Assembly: GCA_000940995.1 (NCBI GenBank)
Contig: CP005974.1
Location: forward strand, 1,178,001-1,242,000
DNA length: 64,000 nt
Direction: 5' to 3'
Source of the DNA: Photobacterium gaetbulicola Gung47
GTDB lineage: Bacteria; Pseudomonadota; Gammaproteobacteria; Enterobacterales; Vibrionaceae
Position 1 is the first letter of the stretch. The number at the start of each line of letters is the position of its first letter. A program made the translations under genes and the position numbers. The notes beneath the pieces were generated by a model, which saw nothing but the letters and a program-made list of their open reading frames with translations, was not told where the DNA came from and made no database searches. Positions 9,295-18,824 of this stretch are shown one piece after another.

Positions 9295-10035
9295 TTGATT
9301 GATTTGAAAGGTTATGAGTGGTCATTGGTGGAAGGGGCATGGATCACCCTGCAAGTCGCTTTGCTATCACTGGTGCTGGCGATGATATTGGGCATGCTAG
9401 GCGCGTTAGCCAAGCTATCTCCTTATCGCTGGGCAAGAGCTATCGCCACCTTCTATACCACAGTGATCCGCGGTATTCCGGATTTGGTGTTGATGATGCT
9501 GATTTTTTTCGGTGGGCAGATGCTGCTCAACGACAGCCTCTACCGGATCAACGAGTTTCTCAATGAATATTTCACCTCATCGGATCCTAATCACGAGTGG
9601 ACAGCCTATCTTCCCGATTATGTAGAGATCAGTCCGTTTATTGCCGGGATCTTGACGATTGGGTTTATCTTCGGTGCCTACATGGCTGAGACATTCCGTG
9701 GTGCGATCCTCGCTGTCGACAAAGGTGAGCTCGAAGCCGGTAAGGCTTACGGAATGAGCAGTTTCCTCTCTTTCCGTCGTATTCTGCTGCCGCAGATGAT
9801 CCGCCATGCCTTGCCGGGCTTTGGTAATAACTGGCTGGTACTGCTCAAAACCACGGCTCTGGTTTCCGTGATTGGCCTTGATGATATGGTGCGCAAAGGC
9901 GCGCTGGCCGCCGGGACAACCCAGATGCCATTTACCTTCTATATGGCGGTCGCGGTTATTTTCCTTCTTTTCACTTCGCTCTCGACCTCTGGTCTTAAGT
10001 GGGCGGAGCGTAAATTCAGTATTCACACGAGGTAG
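9295..10035 (+). CDS. Basic amino acid ABC importer, permease subunit 1 (HisQ/AotQ-like)
   Basis: A 246-aa inner-membrane permease of the HisQ/ArtQ type. The first helix is WITLQVALLSLVLAMILGML. The family motif for contact with the ATPase (EAA loop) is ELEAGKAYGMSSFLSFRRILLPQ. The likely start is TTG at 9295, seven bases after AAGGAG; no nearby ATG has an equal ribosome site. Residues ~85-110 (a segment with ITINEFLNEYF-like polar text) are longer than in short HisQ proteins, as seen in AotQ-like members. It lies 2 bases from the next permease gene, with which it should form the transmembrane heterodimer. Confidence 0.88.
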   Translation: MIDLKGYEWSLVEGAWITLQVALLSLVLAMILGMLGALAKLSPYRWARAIATFYTTVIRGIPDLVLMMLIFFGGQMLLNDSLYRINEFLNEYFTSSDPNHEWTAYLPDYVEISPFIAGILTIGFIFGAYMAETFRGAILAVDKGELEAGKAYGMSSFLSFRRILLPQMIRHALPGFGNNWLVLLKTTALVSVIGLDDMVRKGALAAGTTQMPFTFYMAVAVIFLLFTSLSTSGLKWAERKFSIHTR

Positions 10036-10037
10036 CT

Positions 10038-10715
10038 ATGGACTTCAGTATTCTGGCCGACTCGTGGCCGATTTATTGGCAGGGCTTTTATACCACGGTG
10101 TGGTTGGTTGCCGCTGCACTGGTAATTGGCTTGGTGATCGCCGTACCCATCGGGATTGCCCGGAACAGCAAGGTGCCGTTGGTGTATGGGCCGGCCTGGG
10201 CATTTATCTATTTTTTCCGCGGCACCCCGCTGCTGATCCAGTTGTACTTGATTTATTACGGCCTAAGCCAGGTGATTGTTGTACAAGGAACGCTTTGGCA
10301 GGAGGCATGGTTCTGCGCGCTGGTGGCTTTTGTGCTCAATACCGCTGCCTACACCGCAGAGATTGTCCGTGGCTCGATCAACAGTATGCCGAAGGGTGAA
10401 ATTGAGGCGGCTAAGGCGTATGGCATGAGTCCGGCGCAGGCGTTCCGCCGCATTATCCTGCCAAGCTCGTTGCGCCGTGCGCTACCAGCCTACAGTAACG
10501 AGGTGATCTTCATGCTCCATGGCTCAGCGGTGGCCGGTATCGTGACGATTGTCGATTTGACTGGTGCCGCGAAGATTGTCAATTCCCGCTACTACGCGCC
10601 ATTTGAGTCTTATCTGTTCGCAGGGATGTTCTATATGGCACTGACATTCATCATCCTGTGGGGCTTCCGTAAGCTTGAGGGACGCTGGATGAGGCACATG
10701 CGGCCATTGTCGTAG
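10038..10715 (+). CDS. Basic amino acid ABC importer, permease subunit 2 (HisM/AotM-like)
   Basis: A 225-aa inner-membrane permease and the partner of the preceding gene. The first helix TTVWLVAAALVIGLVIAVPI, the FFRGTPLLIQLYLIYYGL segment and the EAA loop EIEAAKAYGMSPAQAFRRII are all typical of HisM/ArtM proteins. It is the last gene of the operon. The stop is followed 41 bases later by a strong bidirectional terminator shared with convergent grxB. Confidence 0.9.
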   Translation: MDFSILADSWPIYWQGFYTTVWLVAAALVIGLVIAVPIGIARNSKVPLVYGPAWAFIYFFRGTPLLIQLYLIYYGLSQVIVVQGTLWQEAWFCALVAFVLNTAAYTAEIVRGSINSMPKGEIEAAKAYGMSPAQAFRRIILPSSLRRALPAYSNEVIFMLHGSAVAGIVTIVDLTGAAKIVNSRYYAPFESYLFAGMFYMALTFIILWGFRKLEGRWMRHMRPLS

Positions 10716-10756
10716 GGATTGAGTCGTAAAATTCGTCAAGTCGTCTATTAGATAAA

Positions 10757-10790
10757 AGAAGCCCAGCCAATTGGCTGGGCTTCTTTTTAT
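10757..10790. terminator. Bidirectional terminator between the ABC importer operon and grxB
   Basis: A 30-base perfect palindrome (AAGAAGCCCAGCCAA / TTGGCTGGGCTTCTT) with T-runs on both strands, placed between convergent genes. Confidence 0.9.
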
Positions 10791-10813
10791 TTGTTATCTG
10801 CAATATCAGGTGC

Positions 10814-11464
10814 TTAAACCGCGATATCGTCGTATAGCGATGTCGATGTCAGTGCTGCCACCTCATCGATGTATTGGCGGATGCGGGCTGGGAACTTAAC
10901 GCCTTTTACCACGGTCAGGTTGCGAAGGGACGGGAATAGGTTGACGTCATCGTAGCTCAACACATTGTTGCGCTCCGACGGTAGCTGCAGCCATGACAGC
11001 TTGTCGAAAGAGGCATTGAGTTCGGCTAGGTACGCATCGGACTTGCTGAAGGCATCGTCGAAGTCCTGCTCGATCATCGCGGTTTTGTTTTTGGTAAACC
11101 ATGCCTTGGCTTCTTCACACTGGAACTCCGGCAAGTCGACCTTCATCCAGCGTGGGTAGAGCAAGCGGCTGCTGAATGGACGGGCAATATCGGCCCACGC
11201 GCTGATGTTGTCGTCGTTGCTGCCGGTTGCCAGAATCGGGTTGCCGTCAAGCGCATCGATATAGGCGGCGATATCCAAGCTTTCAGCCATGTAGCTGCCG
11301 TCTTTTTTTTGCAGGATAGGGACCAGATTGGCCCCGACTTTGTCGATACGGGCATCCACATCATGGTTTTGCAGGTAGACCAATTCGATGTCAGCCTTTT
11401 TAAGGCCAGCCACCATCATGGCTTTGATGCAGAAAGGGCAGTGATCAAATACAAACAGTTTCAT
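10814..11464 (-). CDS. grxB: Glutaredoxin 2
   Basis: A GST-fold glutaredoxin of about 216 aa, matching the 215 aa of E. coli GrxB. The N-terminal thioredoxin-like part begins MKLFVFDHCPFCIKAMM; the active site is CPFC rather than the CPYC of E. coli. Next are VPILQKKDGSYMAESLDIAAYID and an all-helical C-terminal half. It reduces protein and glutathione mixed disulfides in the cytoplasm. A longer frame starts at 11494, but ATG 11464 sits behind AAGGA and begins the family's conserved N-terminus. It is convergent with the ABC operon. Confidence 0.9.
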   Translation of the reverse strand: MKLFVFDHCPFCIKAMMVAGLKKADIELVYLQNHDVDARIDKVGANLVPILQKKDGSYMAESLDIAAYIDALDGNPILATGSNDDNISAWADIARPFSSRLLYPRWMKVDLPEFQCEEAKAWFTKNKTAMIEQDFDDAFSKSDAYLAELNASFDKLSWLQLPSERNNVLSYDDVNLFPSLRNLTVVKGVKFPARIRQYIDEVAALTSTSLYDDIAV

Positions 11465-11550
11465 CTTCTTTCCTTGTGAGTCAACATGTGTCATTCATTG
11501 CCAGAGAGGGGAGTGAGCTCCCACTCTCTGATATAGCTTGGACAACGGGC

Positions 11551-12357
11551 TTATTTGAAAGTCGACCAAATAGGGGCATGGTCTGACGGCTTGTCAATAC
11601 CGCGCAGTTCGTAATCAATTCCGGCTTCTACACAGCGTTCGGCCAGTGACGGCGTTGCCAGAACCACGTCGATACGCAGACCGCGGTTATCGACGAAGCC
11701 TTTAGAGCGGTAGTCGAACCACGAGAACTTATCGTCAACGTCAGGGTGCAGCTGGCGGAAGGTATCGACAAAGCCCCAATCCATCAATGTGTTGAGCCAT
11801 TCGCGCTCGATAGGCTGGAATGAGCACTTGCCGGTTTTCAGCCAGCGCTTGGCATTGGCCGGGCCGATACCGATATCCAGATCGATTGGGCTGATGTTGA
11901 TATCGCCCATTACAATCACCTCTTCGTCGTTGTTGTGGTGATCGTTGAGGTAGGTCATCAGGTCGGCATAGAATTTCTCTTTGGCCGGGAACTTGGTTTC
12001 GTGGCTGATGTTGTCACCCTGCGGGAAGTAGCCGTTTAGTACCGTGACCTTGCGGCCATCTTCCTGCTCGAAGGTTGCCATGATCATCCGGCGCTGGGCC
12101 TCTTCGTCATCGGTTGGGAAGCCTTTGCGCACTTCAACCGGCTCTTGCTTGCACAGCATGGCGACACCGTAGTGGGCTTTCTGGCCATGGTGGTAAACCT
12201 TGTAGCCCATCGCTTCGACATCTTCGATCGGGAAGGCCTCGTCATGGACTTTGATTTCCTGCAGGCCGATCACGTCTGGCTGGTGTTTGTCGATCAAAGC
12301 TTGCAGTTGATGAAGGCGAGCACGAAGGCCGTTGATGTTGAACGAGATGACTTTCAT
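11551..12357 (-). CDS. xthA: Exodeoxyribonuclease III
   Basis: A 268-aa protein, the same length as E. coli XthA, an AP endonuclease and 3'-5' exonuclease of base-excision repair. Motifs include the start MKVISFNINGLRARLHQL, the metal Glu in GLQEIKVHDE, YFPQGDNISHETKFPAK, the catalytic GDINISPIDLDIG, FSWFDYRSKGFVDNRGLRID and the terminal SDHAPIW with catalytic Asp-His. An upstream ATG at 12396 would add 13 residues outside the family, so 12357 is used. Confidence 0.95.
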   Translation of the reverse strand: MKVISFNINGLRARLHQLQALIDKHQPDVIGLQEIKVHDEAFPIEDVEAMGYKVYHHGQKAHYGVAMLCKQEPVEVRKGFPTDDEEAQRRMIMATFEQEDGRKVTVLNGYFPQGDNISHETKFPAKEKFYADLMTYLNDHHNNDEEVIVMGDINISPIDLDIGIGPANAKRWLKTGKCSFQPIEREWLNTLMDWGFVDTFRQLHPDVDDKFSWFDYRSKGFVDNRGLRIDVVLATPSLAERCVEAGIDYELRGIDKPSDHAPIWSTFK

Positions 12358-12580
12358 TGATTTTGGTGTCCTTGGTAGTAAAGGCTTCTTTGGCAAAATC
12401 TGCCCTTGGCTGATGTTACGATGGCCAAAAAGCGGTTGTAATCCTTCGATGTTACCACCATTTAGCGCAAATTGGCTGGTGTATGTGTGACAAAGTACAT
12501 TTGTGGCCGCATCTGTGTCTCGGCCAGATTATCTCGAGCACAAGGGCCAATTGCGGTTGGGATTAAGGATTGGGAGGATT

Positions 12581-12616
12581 TCCCAAAGGTTAATGCGATA
12601 TGTTTAACCTTTGGGA
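12581..12616. repeat. Perfect 13-bp inverted repeat downstream of the small lipoprotein gene
   Basis: Arms TCCCAAAGGTTAA (12581-12593) and TTAACCTTTGGGA (12604-12616) with a 10-base loop. No T-run is present on either strand. It may be a weak terminator or processing site for the leftward lipoprotein gene, whose stop lies 36 bases away. Confidence 0.6.
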
Positions 12617-12651
12617 GTGAGGTTGGTAAAGCGTTTAGCCTCGGAGGTTAG

Positions 12652-12891
12652 CTAGTAAGAATCCCCATCTGCGCTGTCTGTTTCTTCTGAACCCTCAGGC
12701 TCTGATGCTTCAGGTTCATCAGCTTCTTCGGCGTCCTCTGTTTCAGTAGGAACGTCCGAACCTTCAGTTACCTCCATGACCTCGACACTTTCTTCCACTT
12801 CAGGAGCCGGTGCCGGAGGGGGACTTTCACCACAACCGGTGAGCAGTGATACCAAGAGTATGAAAAAACCAACAGTTAGTTTGTTCAACAT
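12652..12891 (-). CDS. Small acidic lipoprotein
   Basis: A predicted 79-aa lipoprotein. A short signal MLNKLTVGFFILLVSLLTGC ends in the lipobox LLTGC. The mature part is almost entirely Pro, Glu, Asp, Ser and Thr and is probably disordered. Position +2 is Gly, so outer-membrane sorting is expected. I do not recognise the family. Upstream in-frame ATGs at 12897 and 12906 exist, but the ATG at 12891 has GAGGA at a better distance (8 bases). The compositional bias makes homology searches unreliable. Confidence 0.7.
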   Translation of the reverse strand: MLNKLTVGFFILLVSLLTGCGESPPPAPAPEVEESVEVMEVTEGSDVPTETEDAEEADEPEASEPEGSEETDSADGDSY

Positions 12892-13064
12892 ATACATTGT
12901 CCTCACGCAGGGAAGGCTTTAGATGAGTAAGCCGTGTGATTTTTAAGATTAGTGCAATAAGGTGCGATCTGCCGCCTGAAGTCACTTGGGTATATACCCA
13001 TATCAAACGACCTTGTCTAAGCTCTATCAGGAACTATTCAAGCAACTGATAGCGAGGATAAAGC

Positions 13065-13316
13065 ATGGGAATTATTTCTTGGATTATTCTTGGGCTTATT
13101 GCTGGTGCGCTGGCGAAGTGGCTAATGCCTGGGGATGATGGTGGTGGCTGGATAGCAACAATGGGCCTTGGTATTGCCGGGGCGTTTGTCGGCGGCTGGG
13201 TGGGGTCGTTTATCGGCCTCGGAGCGGCAACTGGCGTGAACTTCGGGAGTCTGGTTACGGCGACCTTCGGGGCGTTGATCCTGTTATTTGTCTATAACAA
13301 GTTCATCCGAAAATAA
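13065..13316 (+). CDS. GlsB/YeaQ/YmgE family stress-response membrane protein
   Basis: An 83-aa protein of the transglycosylase-associated (YeaQ/YmgE) family. It starts MGIISWIILGLIAGALAKWL and then has the family's PGDDGGGW loop and Gly-rich second and third membrane helices. The function is unknown, though relatives are often stress-induced. GAGGA lies 7 bases before the ATG. It is monocistronic as far as can be seen. Confidence 0.9.
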   Translation: MGIISWIILGLIAGALAKWLMPGDDGGGWIATMGLGIAGAFVGGWVGSFIGLGAATGVNFGSLVTATFGALILLFVYNKFIRK

Positions 13317-13456
13317 GCTGTGGGTCAATGGCTGGAGTTGTTCAAGGAAATTGATGATCTTGTTCAACTCCCGCCTCCGGACATCTTGCCAACCGCTTTC
13401 TATAATCGATGCATAGGCACTAATGATGCGAAGACGATTGGGGCGAGGAGCGGCTG

Positions 13457-14425
13457 ATGGGTAAGTTAGTAAAGGGCGTTTGGCATGATGTTTGGTATGA
13501 CACCGAAAGCAGCAAGGGAGAGTTTGTCCGTGAGGATGCCGGGTTTAGGCATTGGCTGACGGCTGACGGCAGTGCTGGGCCCAATGGCGAAACCGGCTTC
13601 AAGGCTGAATCAGGGCGATACCATTTATACCTCTCACTGGCTTGCCCGTGGGCACACCGCACCCTGATTTTCCGTGCACTCAAAGGCTTGGCTCCCCATA
13701 TAGATGTTACCGTGGTCAGCCAGGACATGCGCACCAAAGGCTGGGAGTTTCTGCAGCCGGAGCCGCTTTATGATTATCAGTACCTGCACCAGATTTATAC
13801 CAAGGCCAAAAGTGATTACACCGGGCGGGTAACGGTACCGGTGCTTTGGGACAAGAAGACACAGACCATAGTGAGCAATGAGTCGTCGGAGATCATCCGG
13901 ATGTTCAACGTTGCATTTAATGAAATCACCGGCGATCAGCAGGACTTCTTCCCCAGCGAGCTACGCCAGGACATTGAACGGTGGAATGATTTTATTTATC
14001 CCAACGTCAACAATGGGGTCTATCGTTGTGGCTTTGCCACTAGCCAAGATGCTTACGACACCGCTTTTGACAACCTGTTCAGTGCACTCGAGACGCTGGA
14101 TACCCATCTGGCGATCAGCCGCTACTTGGTGGGTGATAGGCTGACAGAAGCAGACTGGCGCCTGTTTACCACGCTGGTGCGGTTTGATGCGGTGTATGTC
14201 GGGCATTTTAAATGTAATCTCAAGCGTATTGCCGATTACCCCAATCTTCAAGGGTACCTCAAGGAGCTATATCAGTATCCGGCCGTGGCTGAGACGGTCG
14301 ACATGTACCATATCAAGCGCCACTACTATTACAGCCACACTATGATTAACCCGACCGGTATTGTTCCCAAAGGGCCAGAGCTGGACTTCTCATCCCCCCA
14401 TGGCAGGGATGTTCTGAGTGAGTAG
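13457..14425 (+). CDS. yqjG: Glutathionyl-hydroquinone reductase (GST family, YqjG-like)
   Basis: A 322-aa xi-class glutathione transferase that reduces glutathionyl-hydroquinones with glutathione in the cytoplasm. The catalytic Cys lies in SLACPWAHRTLIFRALKGL, and the glutathione-binding pieces VPVLWDKK and SNESSEIIRMFN follow. The C-terminal helical domain contains GDRLTEADWRLFTTLVRFD and HIKRHYYYSH, typical of YqjG/ECM4 proteins. GAGGAG precedes ATG 13457 closely. Confidence 0.92.
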   Translation: MGKLVKGVWHDVWYDTESSKGEFVREDAGFRHWLTADGSAGPNGETGFKAESGRYHLYLSLACPWAHRTLIFRALKGLAPHIDVTVVSQDMRTKGWEFLQPEPLYDYQYLHQIYTKAKSDYTGRVTVPVLWDKKTQTIVSNESSEIIRMFNVAFNEITGDQQDFFPSELRQDIERWNDFIYPNVNNGVYRCGFATSQDAYDTAFDNLFSALETLDTHLAISRYLVGDRLTEADWRLFTTLVRFDAVYVGHFKCNLKRIADYPNLQGYLKELYQYPAVAETVDMYHIKRHYYYSHTMINPTGIVPKGPELDFSSPHGRDVLSE

Positions 14426-14457
14426 TATCTCGGTGGTAACAGTATCTCGGTGGTAAC
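14424..14457 (+). repeat. 17-bp tandem duplication between yqjG and the receiver-TPR gene
   Basis: AGTATCTCGGTGGTAAC occurs twice head-to-tail (14424-14440 and 14441-14457). The first copy starts at the last bases of the yqjG coding region. This is probably a slippage duplication. Confidence 0.9.
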
Positions 14458-14466
14458 AGTGTGGAA

Positions 14467-16177
14467 TTACTCCGTGCTTTCAGTGTCAAGAAAGCGCTGA
14501 GTTTGCTTTTTGTAGGTCAGCGCCACCCTATGCTGGTGCGGGGAGGCTTTCTTGCTGATCATTCCTTCCAGTAGCTCTTTGCGCCAGTTCTCCAAGTCAT
14601 TGGGCAGTGGCATGGAGCTGACGGCTTTCATATTGTGTTTTATATCCTCTTCGCTGCCCGTATTGAGATCCAGCATACATTGCAGGAAGCCGAGATTGGC
14701 TTCGCTGCATAGCGGATAGTCGTGGACAATCTGCTGGTAGCGGGGAAATGCCTGCTCCGACGATGTTTGCAATACTCGGTAAGCCTCGCTCAACTGCTCC
14801 TCAAGTTGTTTGATTCTCTGTGCAAGGTGGGTTTGCTGCTTGATGTCGCTGAGCCGGTTTTGGCTATGACCGTCAAAGCGGTTACGTTTTTCAATCGCCT
14901 GCATGATGCTGCTGATCAGTTGGGTCTCACCGAGGTGGATTAATAGCGGCAGGGTATCAGCCAAAATCACCGATGGGAGTTGGGGGATCTTGTTGAAAAA
15001 AGGGGATAGTCCCAGCAGTAAGCGGCGTTTGGCCTTCAGAGGCTGTGCATTGCCAAGTAGCAACCGGCTCATAAAGATATGACTGTAGGCGCTGAGAAAC
15101 GGCTCCTGGGCTGGCATCACCCGCGAATGGGCGCGCTTATTGATTTTTTGCAGTTCGAGCTTAAGCCGCTGGCGCTGGCTGAGCGATGGTTGGCTGAAAT
15201 AAACCTGTTCGAAAATTGCCATGTATTCTGCCAGGCAGATGATCCACTCAACATCGATGATCGGCAGATGGTTAGCAAGGGTTTGGCCCGCTTTGAGCAC
15301 TTGTTCAACCCGATCCAGATCAGCCGCCAGCTGAGCCACCTTGAGGGCGCGATGGCTAATACTCGGGGTGAGCTTGAGTGCTTTTTGGGCACTGCTTAGG
15401 GCATCGTAATAAGCTTTGTCTTGTTCTTGGTAACTGGATAGGTAGTCGTAGAGTTCAATGTGCAGTGGCGATTGCTGAAGCTGGCACTCCAAAAGGTGAA
15501 TAGCGGCTTTGAGTTGGTTATTGTGGTGTAGGATCTTTGCCAAGATGAGGCTCAGCTTGGGGGACGGGTGGTGCTTTCTCAGGATGTTGGCATATTTTTC
15601 GGCTTGTAACCACTGGCCATCTTCGATCAGCAAGTCTAGCAATAACCCTTCGAGTTTGTGGTGGTATCCCGTATGCATTAGCTGTTTTTTGCAGGTCGCA
15701 ATGGCCTGTTGCCGGTCGTGACTGAGGAGAGCCTTGTAAACAGGCGCTCGCAGCGCACATTCTTCGAGGGTTGAGAGCAGTTTGGCTTTGACCATATCCG
15801 CGGTGATCGGCTTGGCCATGAAGCAGTCGGGCTCCACCGACATGCTGGTTAATATGACCTCGGCCGAGTGATCGCCGGAAATCATGATAATGCCGCAGTA
15901 AGGCGAAACCAGCTTCCTGCGACGAAGCAAGTTATCAGTTCGGTGCCGGTGAGAGGGCCTTCCAGATGGTAGTCGATGAGCAGGACATCGTAGGCAATAT
16001 GCTGGCAGTGTTGCTGGGCCTGCTGGTGATCGTATGCCGTGTTGATATGGGTTAACCCGATTTGCTGCAAATAGACTTGAGCATGGTTGTCGCTAAGCGC
16101 TGATCGTCAACTATCAGGGCTTTGACTGCGTGCAGGGGCAGTATTTTTCCTTGAGGTTGACCCTGATTGTTTGGCAT
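14467..16177 (-). pseudogene. Response regulator receiver domain fused to TPR repeats, two frameshifts
   Basis: The intact gene would start at ATG 16177 (MPNNQGQPQGKILPL) and encode a CheY-like receiver followed by ~400 residues of TPR-like helices. The receiver reads in three frames. Residues through ALIVDDQRLATTMLKSI are in frame A. The stretch LQQIGLTHINTAYDH to VLLIDYHLEGPLTGTELI, with the phospho-acceptor Asp, is in frame B. The remainder from LLRRRKLVSPYCGIIMISG, including the conserved Lys in FMAKPIT, is in frame C. Each junction is repaired by adding one base: a fourth A at the 16069-16071 run, and one base near 15931. The long C-terminal part (14467-15930) stays open. Such TPR response regulators have no DNA-binding output. 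Real decay and sequencing error are both possible. Confidence 0.8.
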
Positions 16178-16306
16178 TTCCTTATTCCAAATCATATGCT
16201 ACCGATTGAATTTTAGGAAAAAAATGGCCATTAATCCAAATTAGTTGCTCAGGTTTGTGATTTGAGAGTAAAAAAATGCATGAGCAAAAAGAAGGGGGAT
16301 GAAAAA

Positions 16307-16330
16307 AGCCAGCAGCTTGCGCTACTGGCT
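16307..16330 (-). terminator. Terminator of the tRNA-Tyr operon
   Basis: Read leftwards, the stem AGCCAGTAG / CTGCTGGCT (one mismatch) with loop CGCAAG is followed by TTTTTTC, right after the last tRNA gene. Confidence 0.85.
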
Positions 16331-16339
16331 TAGGAATGA

Positions 16340-16424
<85 letters not shown>

Positions 16425-16490
16425 ACGGGGTGTTGCAATTTGTGTTGGCTTTTTGAGCCGGAAAACCGCTAGTGCCGTTTTCAGTAATGA

Positions 16491-16575
<85 letters not shown>

Positions 16576-16640
16576 ACGGGGTGTTGCAATTTGTGTTGGC
16601 TTTTTGAGCCGGAAAACCGCTAGTGCCGTTTCAGTAATGA

Positions 16641-16725
<85 letters not shown>

Positions 16726-16791
16726 ACGGGGTGTTGCAATTTGTGTTGGCTTTTTGAGCCAGAAAACCGCTAGTGCCGTTTTCAGTAATGA

Positions 16792-16876
<85 letters not shown>

Positions 16877-16942
16877 ACGGGGTGTTGCAATTTGTGTTGG
16901 CTTTTTGAGCCGGAAAACCGCTAGTGCCGTTTTCAGTAATGA

Positions 16943-17027
<85 letters not shown>

Positions 17028-17093
17028 ACGGGGTGTTGCAATTTGTGTTGGCTTTTTGAGCCGGAAAACCGCTAGTGCCGTTTTCAGTAATGA

Positions 17094-17178
<85 letters not shown>

Positions 17179-17244
17179 ACGGGGTGTTGCAATTTGTGTT
17201 GGCTTTTTGAGCCGGAAAACCGCTAGCGCCGTTTTCAGTAATGA

Positions 17245-17329
<85 letters not shown>

Positions 17330-17410
17330 ACAGGGTTCTGGTTGCTAGGAGTAATCTCAACTAGCGGAAAGACGTACCTTACACAAGTCAGGAACACCTT
17401 TCAAGAATAA

Positions 17411-17495
<85 letters not shown>

Positions 17496-17510
17496 ACAAG
17501 TGCGGAGCGC

Positions 17511-17538
17511 ATAGTAGCAAACCGAGATGTTCTGTAAA
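17511..17538 (-). promoter_or_regulatory. Stable-RNA promoter of the tRNA-Tyr operon
   Basis: On the minus strand, -35 TTTACA (17538-17533), a 16-base spacer, then -10 TACTAT (17516-17511). The next bases GCGCTCCGC form a GC-rich discriminator, a mark of promoters under stringent control. Confidence 0.7.
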
Positions 17539-17720
17539 CCCTTTTCCTCACTATTTTTGTCTGCTTGCTGCTATTTTCATCATATTGTTGATTGAGATGG
17601 CGTTATTGGCATTTTTTACCACTTTGGTAAATGTGACATTGCTTTTCTTTACACTTCTTTACCCCGCTCAAGGGTCGGTTCAGATATCATTCATCCAGTT
17701 TATAAAAAATGGATTCCACA

Positions 17721-18824
17721 ATGAAAAAGGTCCTTGTTGCGGCAATGGTGACTGTCGCGTTAACAGGTTGCGGCTATTTTTACTTCCAGAGTCAATCGGT
17801 GGCTGCCGAGCAGCCAAGTGCGCGTTCGGCTCGCGAGATCCCGGTGACACTTGGTCAAGTGAGTGCTCACGCTGTTGCTCAGTCTTTGTCATTGGTCGGT
17901 AAGCTTGAAGCGCAGCGCTCGGTCAATGTCGCAACCCAAGTTGCCGCCCGTGTCGAGCAAATCGCGATTGGGGTAAACAGCAAGGTCGAGAAAGGCGAGC
18001 TGTTGGTTCGGCTTGATGATGCCAAGCCGAAAGCAGCATACGCAGAGGCCCAGGCTTACTTGAATGACGAAAAGCGCAAGTACAACGAATATCAGAAGCT
18101 AGTGAGCCGCGGGGCGATCACCCAAACGGAGTTGGATGCCCAGCTTGCCAGCGTTAATATTGCCGATGCCAGGTTGCAGGCGGCACAAGCCGATTTGGCC
18201 GATCATGCTATCCGCGCACCCTTTAGCGGTACCGTGGGTTTGGTGGACTTTAGCGAGGGCCATATGCTGACCGTCGGCAGTGAGCTGTTCTCGCTTGATG
18301 ATCTGTCGTTAATGCGTCTGGATATTCAGGTACCCGAGCAGTATCTCTCTTTCCTGCGCGAGGGCATGACCGTGGAAGCCACCAGCCAAGCCTGGCCGGG
18401 CAGGGCGTTTAGCGGCCAAATCAAGGCGATTGACTCCCGTGTTCAGGCCGACTCCCTCAATATCCGTGTTCGCGTGGTGTTTGATAACCCGGAAGCTTTG
18501 CTCAAGCCGGGTATGCTGATGGCAGCCAAGATCGGCTTTGCTCCGCAAGATGCAGCAGTGATCCCGGTGCAGGCACTGGAATATTCCGGTACCAAGCGCT
18601 TCGTGTATTTGGTTGATGAAACCGGTAAAGCCCACCGTACTGAAGTCAAACTCGGTGTGCGGGTCGAGAACGAAGTGGTGATTGAGTCCGGGGTGGGTAT
18701 TGGCGATCGTATTGTGGTACAGGGACTGGTCAATATGCGTGATGGTGCTCAGGTGAATGATATCATGGCGCAAAGAAGCCAAAACGCACCGAAACAACAG
18801 GGTCCAGCAGGAGATGATGCTTAA
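17721..18824 (+). CDS. RND efflux periplasmic adaptor (membrane fusion) lipoprotein
   Basis: A 367-aa HlyD/AcrA-type adaptor linking an RND pump to an outer-membrane channel. The N-terminus MKKVLVAAMVTVALTGC has a lipobox (LTGC), so it is probably lipid-anchored to the inner membrane. The lipoyl halves are NVATQVAARVEQIAIGVNSK and HAIRAPFSGTVGLVDFSEGH, with a coiled-coil hairpin between them (KRKYNEYQKLVSRGAITQTE). Beta-barrel and membrane-proximal domains follow. An in-frame ATG at 17709 is an alternative; neither has a clear ribosome site. The stop overlaps the pump start (TAATG). No TolC-type gene adjoins. Confidence 0.9.
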   Translation: MKKVLVAAMVTVALTGCGYFYFQSQSVAAEQPSARSAREIPVTLGQVSAHAVAQSLSLVGKLEAQRSVNVATQVAARVEQIAIGVNSKVEKGELLVRLDDAKPKAAYAEAQAYLNDEKRKYNEYQKLVSRGAITQTELDAQLASVNIADARLQAAQADLADHAIRAPFSGTVGLVDFSEGHMLTVGSELFSLDDLSLMRLDIQVPEQYLSFLREGMTVEATSQAWPGRAFSGQIKAIDSRVQADSLNIRVRVVFDNPEALLKPGMLMAAKIGFAPQDAAVIPVQALEYSGTKRFVYLVDETGKAHRTEVKLGVRVENEVVIESGVGIGDRIVVQGLVNMRDGAQVNDIMAQRSQNAPKQQGPAGDDA

